Positions 1-13,350 of a stretch of DNA of 64,000 nt are shown one piece after another. Source of the stretch: Nilaparvata lugens (lineage: Eukaryota; Arthropoda; Insecta; Hemiptera; Delphacidae); the NCBI RefSeq assembly GCF_014356525.2, contig NC_052507.1, positions 54,021,657 to 54,085,656 on the forward strand, given 5' to 3'. The position numbers and the translations under genes are program-made. The notes below the pieces were generated by a model. The model was not told where the DNA came from, did no database searches, and was given only the letters and a program-made list of their open reading frames with translations. The first letter of the stretch is position 1. Each line of letters opens with the position of its first letter.

Positions 1-1762
1 AATCATGATGTAATAGATTAAGGTTTGAGTGAAGTTTCGACTGAATAAACAGACGAATGGATCTGGACAATAGCATGATATTGCATATGGTTTATACTTT
101 AAAAATTGTCAATGGTGGATCACATATCAATCGAAAATAGAATACATTCACAATCAACATACTAGATTTATCTAGTCGTAAATATAAAGTAAGAGGATTA
201 AAATTTATCCAGTGTGAGATTATAGAAAAGAGTGCCAAGAAAAAAAGAGTCAAGAAAATTACATCGATAATCATTGTATTGTATTGTTTCTGAAATAATG
301 ATAAATTTTATTTGTTTTTAAAATATACACACCCATGTATCAAAAACATGACTGTGGACTATGAAAAATACGGGGACTCACATGATCCACCCTTTTTTAG
401 AATTATTTATCGTTGATTTATTCATAATAATCCAACAATTATTATGAAATCGGTTAGCAAAAAACAACAGACTCATCCTGAATGTGGTTCACCCCCGAAT
501 TATTTAGGTAATAAAATGTCATAGTCGGAAATAAAACAAAATTTGATCTACACAAATTTGTAGACAATTGGCGCATAATTCAAGCTTTTTTCGAGCATAG
601 GGATATGCTGTAACAATTTATTGAATCTTCGGAATATGAACTTTTCATTGATCGTTAATCCTCCATGAGTATGAATGCAATTATGGATGCACTTCCAAGT
701 TTTCACTCCATTACCAACATGCAGAAATTTATGATGTAGGACGGTAATTGAGTGGAAAATCGAAATGTATTCATCGATGATCTATACATTTTCATCCATT
801 TTGGATAAATTTCTATAAAACAGCACATCGCACTAATATATGGGATCAGATAATGATCTCATAACTAGTAGTTCTGTGAACAGTAGACCTCGCGCTCAGT
901 AAGTTACATTGACCTGTTGTTATGTTTTCTCAAAAATTAATCGACCGAGCGAAGTGAGGTATAAGATTCCAAAGATACGTCCAAAATTTGTGTGTTTTTT
1001 TAAGTTTTCTCAGCTTTTTAGAGAATTGATGATTCTCAAAAAAATATCAAATTCAGTACTGTAATGGGCTGTTTTGGGTTCGGAAAACACCCAAAAAAGA
1101 TTTCAAATGAGCCTTGGCGAGAATAGTTGCAAAATCTTTTTTTTGTCAGAATCGAAGGTGGTGCACGAACAAGGACAAGTAAATTGATTGCTTGAATATC
1201 AGTGTTGCAATTCTGATGCACGGAATAGAATATCCTTAATGCTATTAGGTAACTGTGATGAGATACAATATGGAGCCAAACAATTCGAGCAAAAATCCTG
1301 ATGCATCTAATGCGGGATTGTGCCTCAGAATCTAACAAATTCCGAATAAATATTGTGAAGTTCTGAAACCTATATGGCTATTTAGAAAATGCTTCAAGGT
1401 CAGAATCTGTCCAGATTAATGCTCTTATTATTGCCAGTTGCTGCTTGTAGAAGTAGTATGTTCATCAATACTTTGTTATCGGCAATAGATAAGAGCTAAT
1501 AATTATATCGGCGGGTGAGGATAGAATTACGAATAATTCGAATCCAACCCACAAATACATCCACCGATGCCTACCTATTCCGTGAAATCAAGTTATGAGA
1601 AAACTCTTATTCTAACGATCGTATTGGATCGGCGCTAATAGAATACGACATGTCAAACTGTTACTGTTTTAGAAATGAATAGAACTCTGAATATGATTTA
1701 CTGAATTTTGAATAGACTATATTGTATGATAAAATAGTTTACAGCAGTGCAGGATTATTTTT
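1..1762. other. AT-rich intergenic sequence, no gene recognised
   Basis: I see no protein family, splice pattern or RNA gene here. The stretch near 940-1020 (a CGACCGAGCGAAGTGAGG-type string followed by T-rich sequence) reads like a dispersed repeat, but I cannot delimit it. Confidence 0.5.
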
Positions 1763-2527
1763 ACTTTCCTTGCCCTATTACCATAGGTAAGGAAAGTATT
1801 GCTTTCCGAAAAAAATTAAGGTAGCCCAATTTCTATACGTTTCAAGGTCCCCTGAGTCCAAAAAAGTGGTTTTTGGGTATTGGTCTGTATGTGTGTGTGT
1901 ATGAGTGTATGTGCGTCTGTGTACACGATATCTCATCTCCCAATTAACGGAATGACTTGAAATTTGGAACTTAAGGTCCTTACACTATAAGGATCCGACA
2001 CGAATAATTTCGATCAAATTCAATTCAAAATGGCGAAAATTTTGTCGAAAACAGGGTTTTTCGCGATTTTCTCGAAAACGGCTCCAACGATTTTGATCAA
2101 ATTCATACCTAAAAAAGTCATTGATAAGCTCTATCAACTGCCACAAGTCCCATATCTGTAAAAATTTCAGGAGCACCGCTCCATCTATGCAAAGTTTGAT
2201 TTTAGATTCCCAATTATCAGACTTCAGATACAATTTAAACAAAAAATTTCAAGTGGGAAAGATTGAGCATAAAAATCTCTTCAATTAATATCACCTTAAA
2301 TTGAAAACAAGCTCGAAATTCAAGAAAATAAGATTATTCTATTGCAAACTGTTGGCAACTGTTGATTCTATTAAATCATTCATTATGAAGAGATAGCAGA
2401 CTTTATGTGTCTGCAGCGCTATTGTCCTGTCACCAGCTGACTCAGATCTTAGAATAGTACACTTGAGATGCGCGTGAACACTAGCGTCAGTCGTCAGGTG
2501 ATCAATTTTCATAGCGGCAAGGAAAGT
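1763..2527. mobile_element. Non-autonomous TIR element of about 765 bp
   Basis: The segment starts with ACTTTCCTTGCC (1763-1774) and ends with the exact reverse complement GGCAAGGAAAGT (2516-2527), a 12-bp terminal inverted repeat. A second inverted copy of the motif (GGTAAGGAAAGT) lies just inside the left end, near 1786-1797. The interior has a short GT-rich run near 1888-1925 and no transposase-like reading frame. Structure suggests a MITE-like DNA element; superfamily and target duplication are not clear. Confidence 0.5.
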
Positions 2528-5225
2528 TGTGTGAGTGCGTCACACCAGATTCTTTTATATTTTGATAACAATTTGGAAATATTTGATTATCAGAATATTA
2601 GATAGCCATCTGGACATCTAGATGGTCTTGGAAAATAACACTCTGATCAACTCCATAAGATGGGGGGCAGAGCCTACCCAAAATTTTGACTAATTATAGT
2701 ATATAATATTATAAATTATAGTATATGGGCATTTCACTTGATTTATTTTGATATGATATTCGAGAGAATCGAATCACAATAGATAGTTTGATTCAATGAC
2801 AAATTAATGACTATGCTATTACTGTGGAGATGAAAAAATACCAAACTGGAAAAAAAATATCGGAATATATATTAATAAAAGTGGATGATCATTATCCAAT
2901 AGGACTGAAACTCATTTTCAATTTTGTTAATATCAGAAGAGAGAGTGAAATGTAACAATGTGAACTAAAACATGTATATTGAACATGTATCTGAAGCATA
3001 TTTTCATAAAATTACTAGGGGAAGTAAAATATGTTAATATCTACTGAAACACAATGTATTGAACAGGTATCTGAACTATTATCAAGCTGAAACAGCAATG
3101 AGCGTAATCAGCCATGTAATTCCTGCCAGAAAAATAGAAGAGAAGGAAAGAAAGACAAGAATAGTTATAAGAGATAAGAAATTAAGAAATTAAAAGGTTG
3201 ATCGAGTAGAACGAATAGATGACATCAAGGAGAGGAAATAAAAGCTAATGAAAGAAGGAAAGGAGAGGGTAGGAAAAAGGGAAGAAGAAGAAAAAAGAGA
3301 AAGAGGAAGTCAAAGGAAACGATGAGGATGATAAGGTAGAGTAGAAGAAAAAACGTATTAGTATAAAGAAGGATAGTGGTAGAAACGTGGTAATAGTCAC
3401 GTCACGAGTAGCTAAAACCAGATCCGTAAAAAGGATCGGTCAATAGGTTAACGCTGAGGCACGCTGAAAAAGCGATGTATAGGAAAATTACCGAAACCTG
3501 ACCTTTCAAGTTGACGTGAAACATTTTTTAATTTCACTCTTTGCGTCCTTGAAGCGGTTGTCCTTGACAATTATCTCAACTTTTTGAAATGTTATCCACA
3601 TCATTGATGTTAACAGGTGTTCAGTTGAGTTGCTAAATACTTCTCTTGGAGTCTCTGTGTATGATATCACATTCTTATTGCCTCTGGCAGTAGGTCCTTC
3701 TTTTTGAGACAGAAAGTCAAGAGAAAGATCAACTGATTTATTTCAGAATAAATTAGTATGATGTTCATACTTTGTATCTTCCCCTTTGATAGTTTCATCC
3801 ACACAACTTGAGTTCCATCACTCATGCCTACTCGTTCCATCATACTTAATATCAATAAAACTATCTAGATAAGACAGCATTGTATTGTGGTTTTTGTTAT
3901 GGTATATTTTCATATTTTTGGTTAAACGATAAAATTTGATCAAATGAATAGCTTTTCTATAGAACAAAGAGATTCAGTTTCCGAAGGAGTTCCAACACGT
4001 TTTTACTGCGTCAAAGAAAATACCTAACTGATATCATTTTCTCGAATTATTAACTTGGTGAGGATTATTGATGTCCATTTTCAGGATCATTGATATCCAT
4101 TTTCTCAAATTATCAATTTGGTGCGGATCATATTTTGATCAAATTTCCAAGTCCATATTTTGTAAGTCACTCCATATTCATGTTAATCACTCAAGAAAAT
4201 GAACAATAACATTCATGATAATACTAATAAACAATGGAAAATAGATAATAATGTTGTTCCTAGTTTAATATTCAATTTCCACCCTCAAATTTTCTTTGAA
4301 AATATTGATGCAGGAAAGTCCTTGTAGCATATGATTAATTTTATGATTAGATGTTATTAGATGATGAAATAGATTCTCGCTGGTCCTTAAAGGAATTGAA
4401 ACCATTTCACAGAAAACCATCTTGTCAGCAAACTTCTTATGTCTTACCTAAACCTTATTAAACTGATGATTTTCCTGGAAGTGATTGAATTCTCAACTGT
4501 TCCCGAGCTTCGGGAATCTATTAAGACAACATACCCACTTATTAGAGACCTATTATTCAAGAATTCTATTCATTTTGATGAAGATTGAAACCTTTTGTTA
4601 TATTCTGTTCTATTCTATTTCCGTTTCACGCCCACGACTCAATAGTGATTTACTATGGTCAGAAAAACTGAAGAAAACTTTGATAAACTTCCTTTCTCCT
4701 AGTTACAGTCTATAAAAAGATTAAGAGGAATGTTTTAGTGATTTTTTCTTCTGAGAAAATTGCGGAAGGTTTTTGAATGTTACTATTTCAGAGACGTTTC
4801 CTGAAATCTATTAATATATTATTGTCTAGCTTTGAATTTGCGAATAATATACATTGTTCGGGAACAGAGCTCTCACGTTTCAAATGTGATTGAAAATTGA
4901 AATATTGCTCAGCTTATTACTAAATTCATCATTTGCGAGAAATTCTATTCAAGAAAGCCCACGACTCAATGATTCAATAGTTTCATGTGAAAACTATAAT
5001 TATTGACGCAAAGGATAATATCTCAGTCAATCGACAATATTATGAAATTCAAAAATATTATGCCCCAATGTTTCTGACGGTCCCTGTGTAGAAGCCTCCG
5101 TATATTCCAATGCTTTTGCCACCAGCACACGAGAATTTGCAGGATGCATAACTGACATTCCGATTTGAAGCTATGGCTTCACATAGAGAAGACAGAAGAT
5201 CATGAAACTCATGACCTGAATGTGC
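2528..5225. other. Intergenic sequence with a purine-rich stretch
   Basis: No coding family is recognised. About 3125-3360 is strongly purine-rich on the + strand (GAAGGAAAG-type runs). The remainder is unremarkable AT-rich DNA. Confidence 0.45.
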
Positions 5226-5482
5226 CTCCATTTCCTCCTCCTCCTCCTTGTCCTTCGCCACCTCCTTCTTCCCCTTCTTGTCCTTCGCCACCTCCTTCTT
5301 CTCCTCCATCTCTTCCTCCTACTCCTCCTCCTCCTCCTCCTCCTCCTCCTCCTCCTCCTCCTCCTCCTATTTCTTCTTCCTCTTCTTCTTCATCTTCTTC
5401 TATTCTTTCTTTTTCTCTTTCTCGCTCTCTTTCTCCTTCTCCTCCTCCTCCTCACTCTTCTTCTTCTCCTTTTTTCTTTTCC
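5226..5482. repeat. Polypyrimidine simple repeat, (CTC)n/(TTC)n
   Basis: The + strand is almost only C and T for about 250 bp. It contains a pure CTC run around 5318-5370 and two tandem copies of a roughly 29-bp unit containing CTTGTCCTTCGCCACC near 5247-5300. Long open frames here (poly-Pro, poly-Ser, poly-Leu and, on the other strand, Lys/Glu-rich) are by-products of the repeat. Confidence 0.85.
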
Positions 5483-6291
5483 TCCCACTCATTATTTTCA
5501 TTTTTTGTCTCTAGAAAAAGCAAAGGTCTTAAAAAATAATAAGGCTGGGTCGACTTTATTTTCAGTCTCAATTAGAGGCAGATCTGATTCTCACAGTGAC
5601 AGATTAAGTGCTGAGTTCTTGGGTTACTTTAAAAGCTGGCTGCAGTTTTTTGGTGCTTGTCAGATTGAATTTGAAACTTCTACTGTCCTGAGAAAATCCT
5701 TTATTTAGTTACTCTGGAAAATTTGGTCTTAAATCATTAAGAATGTTGCGAATCTTTCATGTTTAGCAGGATCAAAGTTCAAGTTTCCATTTATTTCCCA
5801 TTATTCTCAATTATTGAACTACTTTTGAAACAGCCACTATACCATTATATTATGGGGTTAATAGATTAAAATACGCAACACAGTATTTATAACAAAGAAC
5901 AAACACATAATTTTTGTTGGGTTTTGACACGTTAGATTGAGTAAAGTAGGTAGTGAGTTTCTGTGTTGTTGTAATAGTTATCCACATTAAATGGAAACGA
6001 CTTGATATTTTCATAACCTCCAATTAATTTAAATACTCTGAGATACTAGTTTCTGTTGTTACACCATTTTCAATCTCTAGTAAACTGTCAAAGCTAATGA
6101 TTTATTAGAACAAATTGAGATACTAGTCTCGATTGTTACAACATTTCAAAACATTTAATAAACAGAAATTTACTATATTCTGTGAAATTCACACTATGAA
6201 GGAGTTGTCAAGGGATTGTTAGTGTGAAAACCGAAAATAGTATTTCAAATTGTTTTGATAAGTTAGTGGTTTTGACAATAAATTGAAGCTG
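5483..6291. other. Intergenic sequence, nothing recognised
   Basis: AT-rich sequence without a supported gene, repeat boundary or RNA gene. Confidence 0.4.
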
Positions 6292-6460
6292 AAGCCCCGC
6301 ACACATACATCGATTTTTGTTTGTACGGTATTTTGCCGTCCTTATAAATTCTATTAGATTAAACAGATGATGTTTGTCAAGTCCCGTTTAATCTGATAGA
6401 GTTCATAAGGACGGCAAAATATCGTACCAACAGAAATCGATGTGTGTGTAACTGGCTTTA
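6292..6460. mobile_element. Foldback MITE, about 165 bp
   Basis: Two arms of about 63-65 bp, 6300-6364 and 6386-6448, are near-perfect reverse complements separated by a loop of about 21 bp. Outer ends read CACACATACATCGATTT and AAATCGATGTGTGTG. A weaker match (GAAGCC/GGCTTT) extends the inverted repeat a few bases outward. No coding capacity. This is the structure expected of a foldback MITE; superfamily unknown. Confidence 0.75.
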
Positions 6461-8920
6461 GTTGTGTAATGGTGTGATATAGAGTGGATACACTAGATGT
6501 AAGGAATAATAAAATATAATCGTTGGAAATTTTTTAAAAACTCTTTTTCACAGAATTATTCTGTGTATGCTTTTCTATTTCTCGGGTATTTTCTGAAATG
6601 TTCATTTCTAAGAAGGAGCTCCAGCCTCAGGGGAATGGAATTCATCCCAAGGAAGCGCTATATAAGATACCAGCTAGATACTTTTTTCATAGAAATCTCT
6701 TTGACTTGTGTATTTGTTCTCTCACAAGAACCGACATTGGAACATAATCCATCATCTATCAAATGATAGCTACAAAGGTTAAAATGCAAAAGTATTGTTG
6801 TCAAATATGGCAATTTCATTCCAATAGCGTGATATTACCCGATAAAAATTAGCAAACTTTGAAAGATATTGATCAGAAAACGTGAGTGTATTACTTCACA
6901 CCGCGCCAGGCCATAAAATATGTGAAACCAGTTTGTGCCATCCAGCACTGAACTGGATTCCTAACTTTCATGCTCCAAGGTCTGGATCTTCACGACTCCA
7001 TTCTTAGTCTGCATTCTACTTTTTTCAAATGTTGCAGAAGGGCAAAATACAATCCAAATTGCCTTTTGCAAACATTTGTTTACTGTCTTTGTGTTACAGG
7101 AGGTGCTGAAAAAAAATGAAACTAATGAGACAGAGAAACTGTCTTGCAAGTAAACTAAAACAAAAATAATGACTAACAGTAATAATAATGATTAAAATTA
7201 TTTTATTTAAATATTCATGAATATAAATTGAAAAATTAATTTAGGAGAATTCAATGATTGTCGCAGGAAACAGTGAGAGAGCAAATTCATTTTTTATACA
7301 GTAGAAATCTCTTTGACTTGTGTTAATACTTATATAGAAATCTTGAATATAGTATGATAGTTGAATGCGACATACACATAATACAAGTATTGAATTTGAA
7401 GAATATTTCGATTAGGCCTTACCTGGGGATCTCAAAAAGGACAGCTATGTTTAGAATAACATCCTTTCTTGCGGGAGGGTTGACACAAAACTTGTGATAT
7501 TAAGGTGACACAAATGCTTCTAAAATAAGTGTTAATTTTAGCATAAGGCATTTATAAATCTTGTAATCTGTTCGCAAATGAAACTCGTCTTGGCCCTCCA
7601 ATATTCATGCCGTTAATTTATTGAATAAATATTGAACCACTGAATCGAAACTTACTAAGAGAGAAATAGGATTCGATGAATCAATTAAAAATCAATAAAA
7701 TCAAAAACATGAGATATTATGAAACAAAATTTAGGAATGGACAAGATGAAATATCATTGTCATCGTTTCTAATTCCATCAGTTCATTATAAAAAAAAACA
7801 ATTCTTTTAACGGTAGATAAATGCTGATAATAATTTAATTGAGTGGGATGACCAATAGAAACTTAATAAAAATCAAACAGGAAAATCAAAGGAAACTTGG
7901 AAAATTCTAAGAGCAATTTATTCAAATTCTATAAAAGCAAGGGGTGAGATTTTAGGGACGTAAGATTTTCTCAATAGACGGAAACATTTCAACATTATCT
8001 GAAAGTTTTAACTTATCTTTATTTATATATTTTTCAGAACAGTGAAGTGTTGTGAGTGTCTTTCTCTCAACCCAGTAACACCAATAAGAGCGAAAAGGAA
8101 ATTGAATTCAGCAGATACTGATGCAGCTTCCGAATTAATCTGGAGAAATTTTATCAAGAGAAAATAAAAATGCGATCGAGAATTGAGACTTTATTATCAA
8201 TCTTGATAGAATATTGTGAAGTTTTGATTCGTGAAAGCACTCAGTGAAAATCTTCTTACAACTAACATAAAGTTAAGATCATTATTAATATCTGGAAGCA
8301 ATCAATTCTAACCCCATTAAAACGGGAAAATGTCAGACTTTCCTAAAGATTTCCTCAGCTGACAAAATGGAGATACTATTGTCTACAGCTTGAGGAGACA
8401 TCTTGGAAATATCAAAAGCTTCTAAGATTGCCATCAGTGGAGGAGTATCCACTTGAAAATGTCAGTATTAGTTGCATGGGAAGCATTCATGAGAGATACA
8501 GACAATTAGAAGTGAATCTCTCTGTAGCATCAAACTTCTGCTCACTTTTTATCAGTAGTTCATTTCACAGGACTCCAATTCTTCTTCACTGTTCTTCCTC
8601 GTTCTCTTCTTCCTCTTCTTCCTACTTTCTTTCATCATACTTCCTCTTTTGAAAGCACTTATCTGTGTGGTGCCCTGTTGTTGACTGTTGCGTTGACTCT
8701 AATGGCATTTCCGATGAGCTTGCTGCAAAACGTAGCCGTAGCCCAGCGCAGAAACCTCCCGCTATTTTCTTTCACACAAGATGTTTACACAACAAAATCT
8801 TATTTATTCTGGATGAATCTTCGCAGAATGTGACTTGAATTAAATGTTATTTGAAGTATCTTGTCATGAATTAATTATTGTGAACTCTATTTCAATAGAG
8901 CTACTCAAAAAGGGTACTAG
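6461..8920. other. Intergenic sequence, nothing firmly recognised
   Basis: No gene is supported. A 22-bp string, TAGAAATCTCTTTGACTTGTGT, occurs twice about 0.6 kb apart (near 6689 and 7302). The stretch 8580-8650 is a short CT-rich run. Confidence 0.4.
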
Positions 8921-9047
8921 CTTTGATTATGGATACAGTATCCATAATCCATATTTAACGTATCTTTGATTATGGATACATTATATAACGTATCCATAAT
9001 CAAAGTTACTGTATCATAATCCATATTTAACGTATCCATAATCAAAG
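8921..9047. repeat. Nested palindrome cluster
   Basis: The motif CTTTGATTATGGATAC and its reverse complement GTATCCATAATCAAAG occur several times within 127 bp, with ATATTTAACGTATC-type spacers repeated. The outer ends (8921-8936 and 9032-9047) form an inverted repeat. This could be a MITE that duplicated into itself. Confidence 0.7.
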
Positions 9048-12000
9048 GTGATTCTATGTAATATTGTGAGCTTATATTACTACATTAATCTTTAAATCTA
9101 CATTTATCTGTATGAAATTTCTATTGCCAATAAAACCAAAGGAGTAAATTCTATTGAAAATTTAATTATGACGTATATTTCGAAATAAGTATAAAAAACT
9201 AATAATTTTTTCAGCATTGTAATAAGGGATGGATTATTCCAACACATTATGATTCTAAAGAGAAACTCTGTCATGGAAAATCTTTGAACTAAACATTTTA
9301 AGAAAAACAAATATCACACATAACATTATTTCACAGTTCAAAGGTATGTGCATTCAGAGAGCTGTCAGCCGCTTCGAGTTCTGCGGAAACTGAATACATG
9401 AAAATTGAAGTTGATTATTGCATCGAATTATCTGCCTTATACAGTACACCTACGGTATCTGCCTTATACAGTAGTATATTTGTTCAATTTATCTTTGATC
9501 GAGAAATCCATTTTGAATGCTTGTATTTGATCATCTCTATTTTGTCCAAAGAAAGAACGTAGAATGCACCTTAGAACTTGGAACGCTTGAACGCTCTCAG
9601 TGGGCCTTTTTTTACAAAACGCGGCACCTTCCAGTAAAAAATAAATCCTCCCAGTTGTGTGTGGTTTAAATATAGATGCAATCATAATATTAGGTGGCTA
9701 TCCTACAAACCATTTAAAATTTGGATGAATAAATTGATTTGTTTGATCTTTCCAATAAGACTACAAGTCGTGAAGTTAGTTATATGGACATGAATTGGGA
9801 CATTTTGCTAATGGTGAGGTGGTGCTCTCAAGAGCTTGAAGCCTGTGCGTCGGTAATGGGAAGAATAATATGCTGAGAATGAAGTATCAATATGATGGGA
9901 AAGATAGAGAGATAGATCGATAAAAAATAAGATAGTGGAAAAAATCTATTCCACGTTTTATACATTACAAGCATTGTAGGCGAAATTGAGTCAACAAGAT
10001 GAGGGATGAGATCATTTTGAACCACTTATTGATAAAATTCAGGTTAGTCTCCTATCCTAGGACGCCTTCCTTCCTCAGAATATCAGAAAACCACTTTCGC
10101 TCTTATCATTCTCGCTCTTCCATTGATCGTTAATTTTTTTCAACATTCACTCTCTTTCCAAGCTCAACTCTGTTTCTGAATGACATTGAATGACGTCACG
10201 TGCCTCATTGATTGTTCACCGTTGTACATCTCTCCCGGTGGATGTGACCGTTTTAGATTATCTACAAAACTGGAGTTGACAATATTCAAGAAAACCAGTT
10301 CTTTGTAGGTCAGTTAGCTGCTACTTGATTGCTGCACCATCTGTTATAACTATATTTACCACTACATGATCACTAATTTATAGACTTTTATATTTATATA
10401 TGAAGAGTTCGATCGATTAGCCTTAAATTTATACGGACAATGACCGATTTATAAATAATCGAGTCAGGGTTTCTGTATTACAAAACCAATGAAGCTGAAA
10501 CTGAGAGTCAATGTAACTTGATCATTAGGCTAGGCCTGGGCTATTAGTATGCTAAATGGCAAGCCGCGTTTCAAGTAAGAAAGATCAATGTTAAATGTGG
10601 CATGGTTGAGATACTTTCAATTCTCAACTGTTAAGAACTCAATGAACTTGTCAATTTTTTATTATTTTTCAATCATAGTGATGTATGCACTAGGAGATTT
10701 TTTCCTTAGTGTACCAAAGACAATTTGATATCTTTAATAAATTTATTCCTCTATATGAAACATATATTGTTGTTTAATTCAAATGCTCCAGTACATCGAT
10801 CAATAAACCCAGGAATTGAGACTATCAGAACAGATAAACTGGTACTTAATCAAGTTTGACACAGTCAATCCACACTCTATACTCCTATCACATGTTAAGT
10901 TCAATGGTTTAATCAAAGAGAAAATTCAATAGATTCCGGAATGATCGTTATCGTACTTGATTATCCAAGGGAAAATTCAATGAAGACAAGCCAATAGCAA
11001 AGTTAATTGCCAATATATTCTATATTGATTCTAGGAATCAACTCACGACTCCATTATCAACTCTCGGAAACGTTCCCATAATTTTGAACAATAGTGGTCA
11101 GTTGGTCAGTCGCTATAAATTCATTTCCCAAACAAACTCTCGCTTTTACTAACTTCTATCGATGTGAGGGGGGCTTGACAAAGGACTTGATTCAAAGATC
11201 CATCTGTTGTGGGAATATGGCTGATCATGTGGAAAAGTCTTTGATGATGAATAATTTTGTCATCGACTGAAAAGTCGGAAAACGATCAACTCTATCGGTA
11301 ATAAAAATAATCAAATTTATATTCAAAGGAAAAATTGAATCATGTAGGTTCATTTGCTATTTATTCATTTATTGTACAAAATACTACAATCATAATATAA
11401 TTATGACATTGAAGGAGAAACTAGGCTGTACTATATCTCTCCAAAATTTTTGATAAATAGTTAAGTTTGTCCATAGTTTGAGGTTACAATATCACACACT
11501 GCTTTGTCATTTGATTTTTGATTCAGGATTCCTATTGAGTTAATTATGCTGAAAAAATTGTTATATTTTATAATCGATATCTATGCTCTCAATGTTCGAG
11601 AGACTTGATTATAAGACATTGACAATGAGTACTTTTTAGTAGAGAATTTTCTTAGTAAAAAAGGTTTGGTCAGATCAGATAGGTCTATTCGTGAGATGAA
11701 TGATTTAGATAAGCCGCAGTTAATGCAGCATGTTACAGTTGATTCCGCTTTGAATAATTGATTGTTGAAGTCTCTCAACTAAATTATTTGGTTGAAAAAA
11801 ATTGAGATTGGAAAATGCTCAAACTGGTTCAACTACCGAGGAAATTTGGAGGTGATGATCATTCACATCTATCCACTGCCAGCGTTGATTGACTGGAAAG
11901 CATTCATGCTTTCAACAAAGAATGCTGACAGTGAGGAGTAAATCTTACTTAAAAAATCTAGAAGCATTGATTGAGAAATAGTCACAGTCTCTAATGCACT

Positions 12001-12502
12001 GGTAATCCTTCCAGTCTACACCATCTCAATAATATTCCCTCTCCTGTTTTAATGCAAGCCACATGGGAAGAATATTGGTGTCCGCTAGAACTGGCCATTG
12101 ATAGCGGCTACTAAAATTCAGCTATGAATATAAAAGAATATTTTGACTTGAAACCCTGTGACTTGAGACCTGATTATTATTTCCTGAAAAGAAAAAAAAA
12201 GAATTTCAAGGCTGATGTTGGCATCGGGACCATACGATTGAATGAATGAATGAATGAACCCTGTGTTTATCAGGGACTATAGATATATCTATGGATGAGA
12301 GACATTGGTATTGTCTTCTTTATGATGACACTAATCATCAATGTCCCTGTGTGGCAGCGTTTTGCCACAACTGGCGGCTACTAGTAGAGCCAATATTGCC
12401 TTGGAGTTCTGAGTGGATGCGACTTCTTCAATTATCATCTTGTCCACCCCGACACGAGTGAATTGAAATTGACCAATTTTTCTATGATTTTCTTTGTTGC
12501 AG
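9048..12502. other. Region upstream of the first GPCR coding exon
   Basis: No coding exon is recognised. A (GAAT)n microsatellite lies near 12238-12257. Because a splice acceptor precedes the GPCR start codon, a 5' UTR exon and promoter of that gene should lie here or further upstream, but I cannot point to them. Confidence 0.4.
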
Positions 12503-12832
12503 AAATGTCACTCGTGAACCTGTCCACCCTGCTCAACCAGACTGTCGATGACGAGGGCGGTGGTGGAGGGGTAGGGGTCAACTCACCCCCCTCACCCACA
12601 ACCCCACAGTTCGAAGACATCTTCACCGACCCGTGGCTCGCGACGAAACTGCTCATCTTGTGTGTATTCATTTTGCTGACAGTGTGTGGCAACCTGCTGG
12701 TGATTGTGAGTGTGGTGCCTAGCCACCACCTACGCACGCCCACGCACTCGCTCATTGTGAACCTGGCAGTCGCCGACCTACTGCTTGGCATCACTGTGCT
12801 GCCACTCTCCGCCACCCGCGAGATACAAGGAG
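12503..12832 (+). CDS. Aminergic GPCR (alpha1-adrenergic-like), first coding exon: N-terminus, TM1, TM2
   Basis: This exon encodes the start of a rhodopsin-family (class A) receptor for a biogenic amine at the plasma membrane. Translation probably starts at the ATG at 12505, two bases after a good acceptor (pyrimidine-rich tract then GCAG at 12499-12502), so an upstream untranslated exon is likely. The 109 codons give a glycine-rich extracellular N-terminus with two N-glycosylation sequons (NLS, NQT). TM1 follows with the GNLLVI signature (Asn1.50), then TM2 with [10 protein letters not shown] (Asp2.50). The coding part ends at AAGGAG|GTGGGT (donor 12833-12834) after one base of a codon. That phase joins exactly to exon 2, giving [13 protein letters not shown] nearby GTGAGT at 12837 would break the frame. 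GC content is far above the flanks, as for the other exons of this gene. Confidence 0.88.
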
Positions 12833-13350
12833 GTGGGTGAGTTGCTAGTTGCTGCACGCTTGCTAGTTGCTTCACACTTGCTAGTTGCAGCACACTTGCT
12901 AGCTGCTGCAAACTTGCTAGAAACTGGCTGAAGAGTTGCTAGTTGCTGCACGCTTGCTAGTTGCTGCACATCTGCTAGTTCCTGCATACTTGCTAGAAAC
13001 TGGCTGAAGAGTTGCTAGTTGCTGCACAATTGCTAGTTGCTGCACGCTTGCTAGTTGCTTCACACTTGCTAGTTGCTGCACACTTGCTAGCTGCTGCAAA
13101 CTTGTTAGAAACTGGCTGAAGAGTTGTTAGTTGCTGCACGCTTGCTAGTTGCTGCACATTTGCTAGTTGCTGCATACTTGCTAGAAACTGGCTGAAGAGT
13201 TGCTAGTTGCTGTAAAATTGCTAGAGACTGGCTGAATAGTTGCTAGATAGTTGCTAGAGATTGACTGAAGAGTTGCTAGATGGTTGTCACAGACTGGCTG
13301 AAGAGCTGCTAGAGACTGACTGAAGAGTTGCTAGATAGTTGCTAATGACT
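12833..13350. repeat. Intronic minisatellite, 18-bp unit
   Basis: Starting right at the exon 1 donor, about 500 bp consist of variants of an 18-bp unit of the type CTTGCTAGTTGCTGCACA. They are grouped into larger repeats that close with AAACTGGCTGAAGAGTTG and decay toward 13350. Since 18 is a multiple of three, several frames stay open (QQLASV- or KCAATS-like hexapeptides on the - strand); these are not genes. Confidence 0.88.

Noticed and set aside
5058..5309. Open frame on the - strand with a Lys/Glu-rich N-terminus and a more ordinary tail
   Set aside because: The N-terminal half is the GAG/GAA simple repeat. The tail (near FSCAGGKSIGIYGGFYTG) matches no family I know, and the upstream sequence is purine-rich and so offers no acceptor.
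5165..5708. Three overlapping + strand open frames rich in Pro, Leu or Ser
   Set aside because: Direct product of the polypyrimidine repeat; no conserved domain.
12778..13175. Several - strand open frames with QQLASV-like repeats
   Set aside because: Caused by the 18-bp minisatellite, whose unit is a multiple of three and free of stops.
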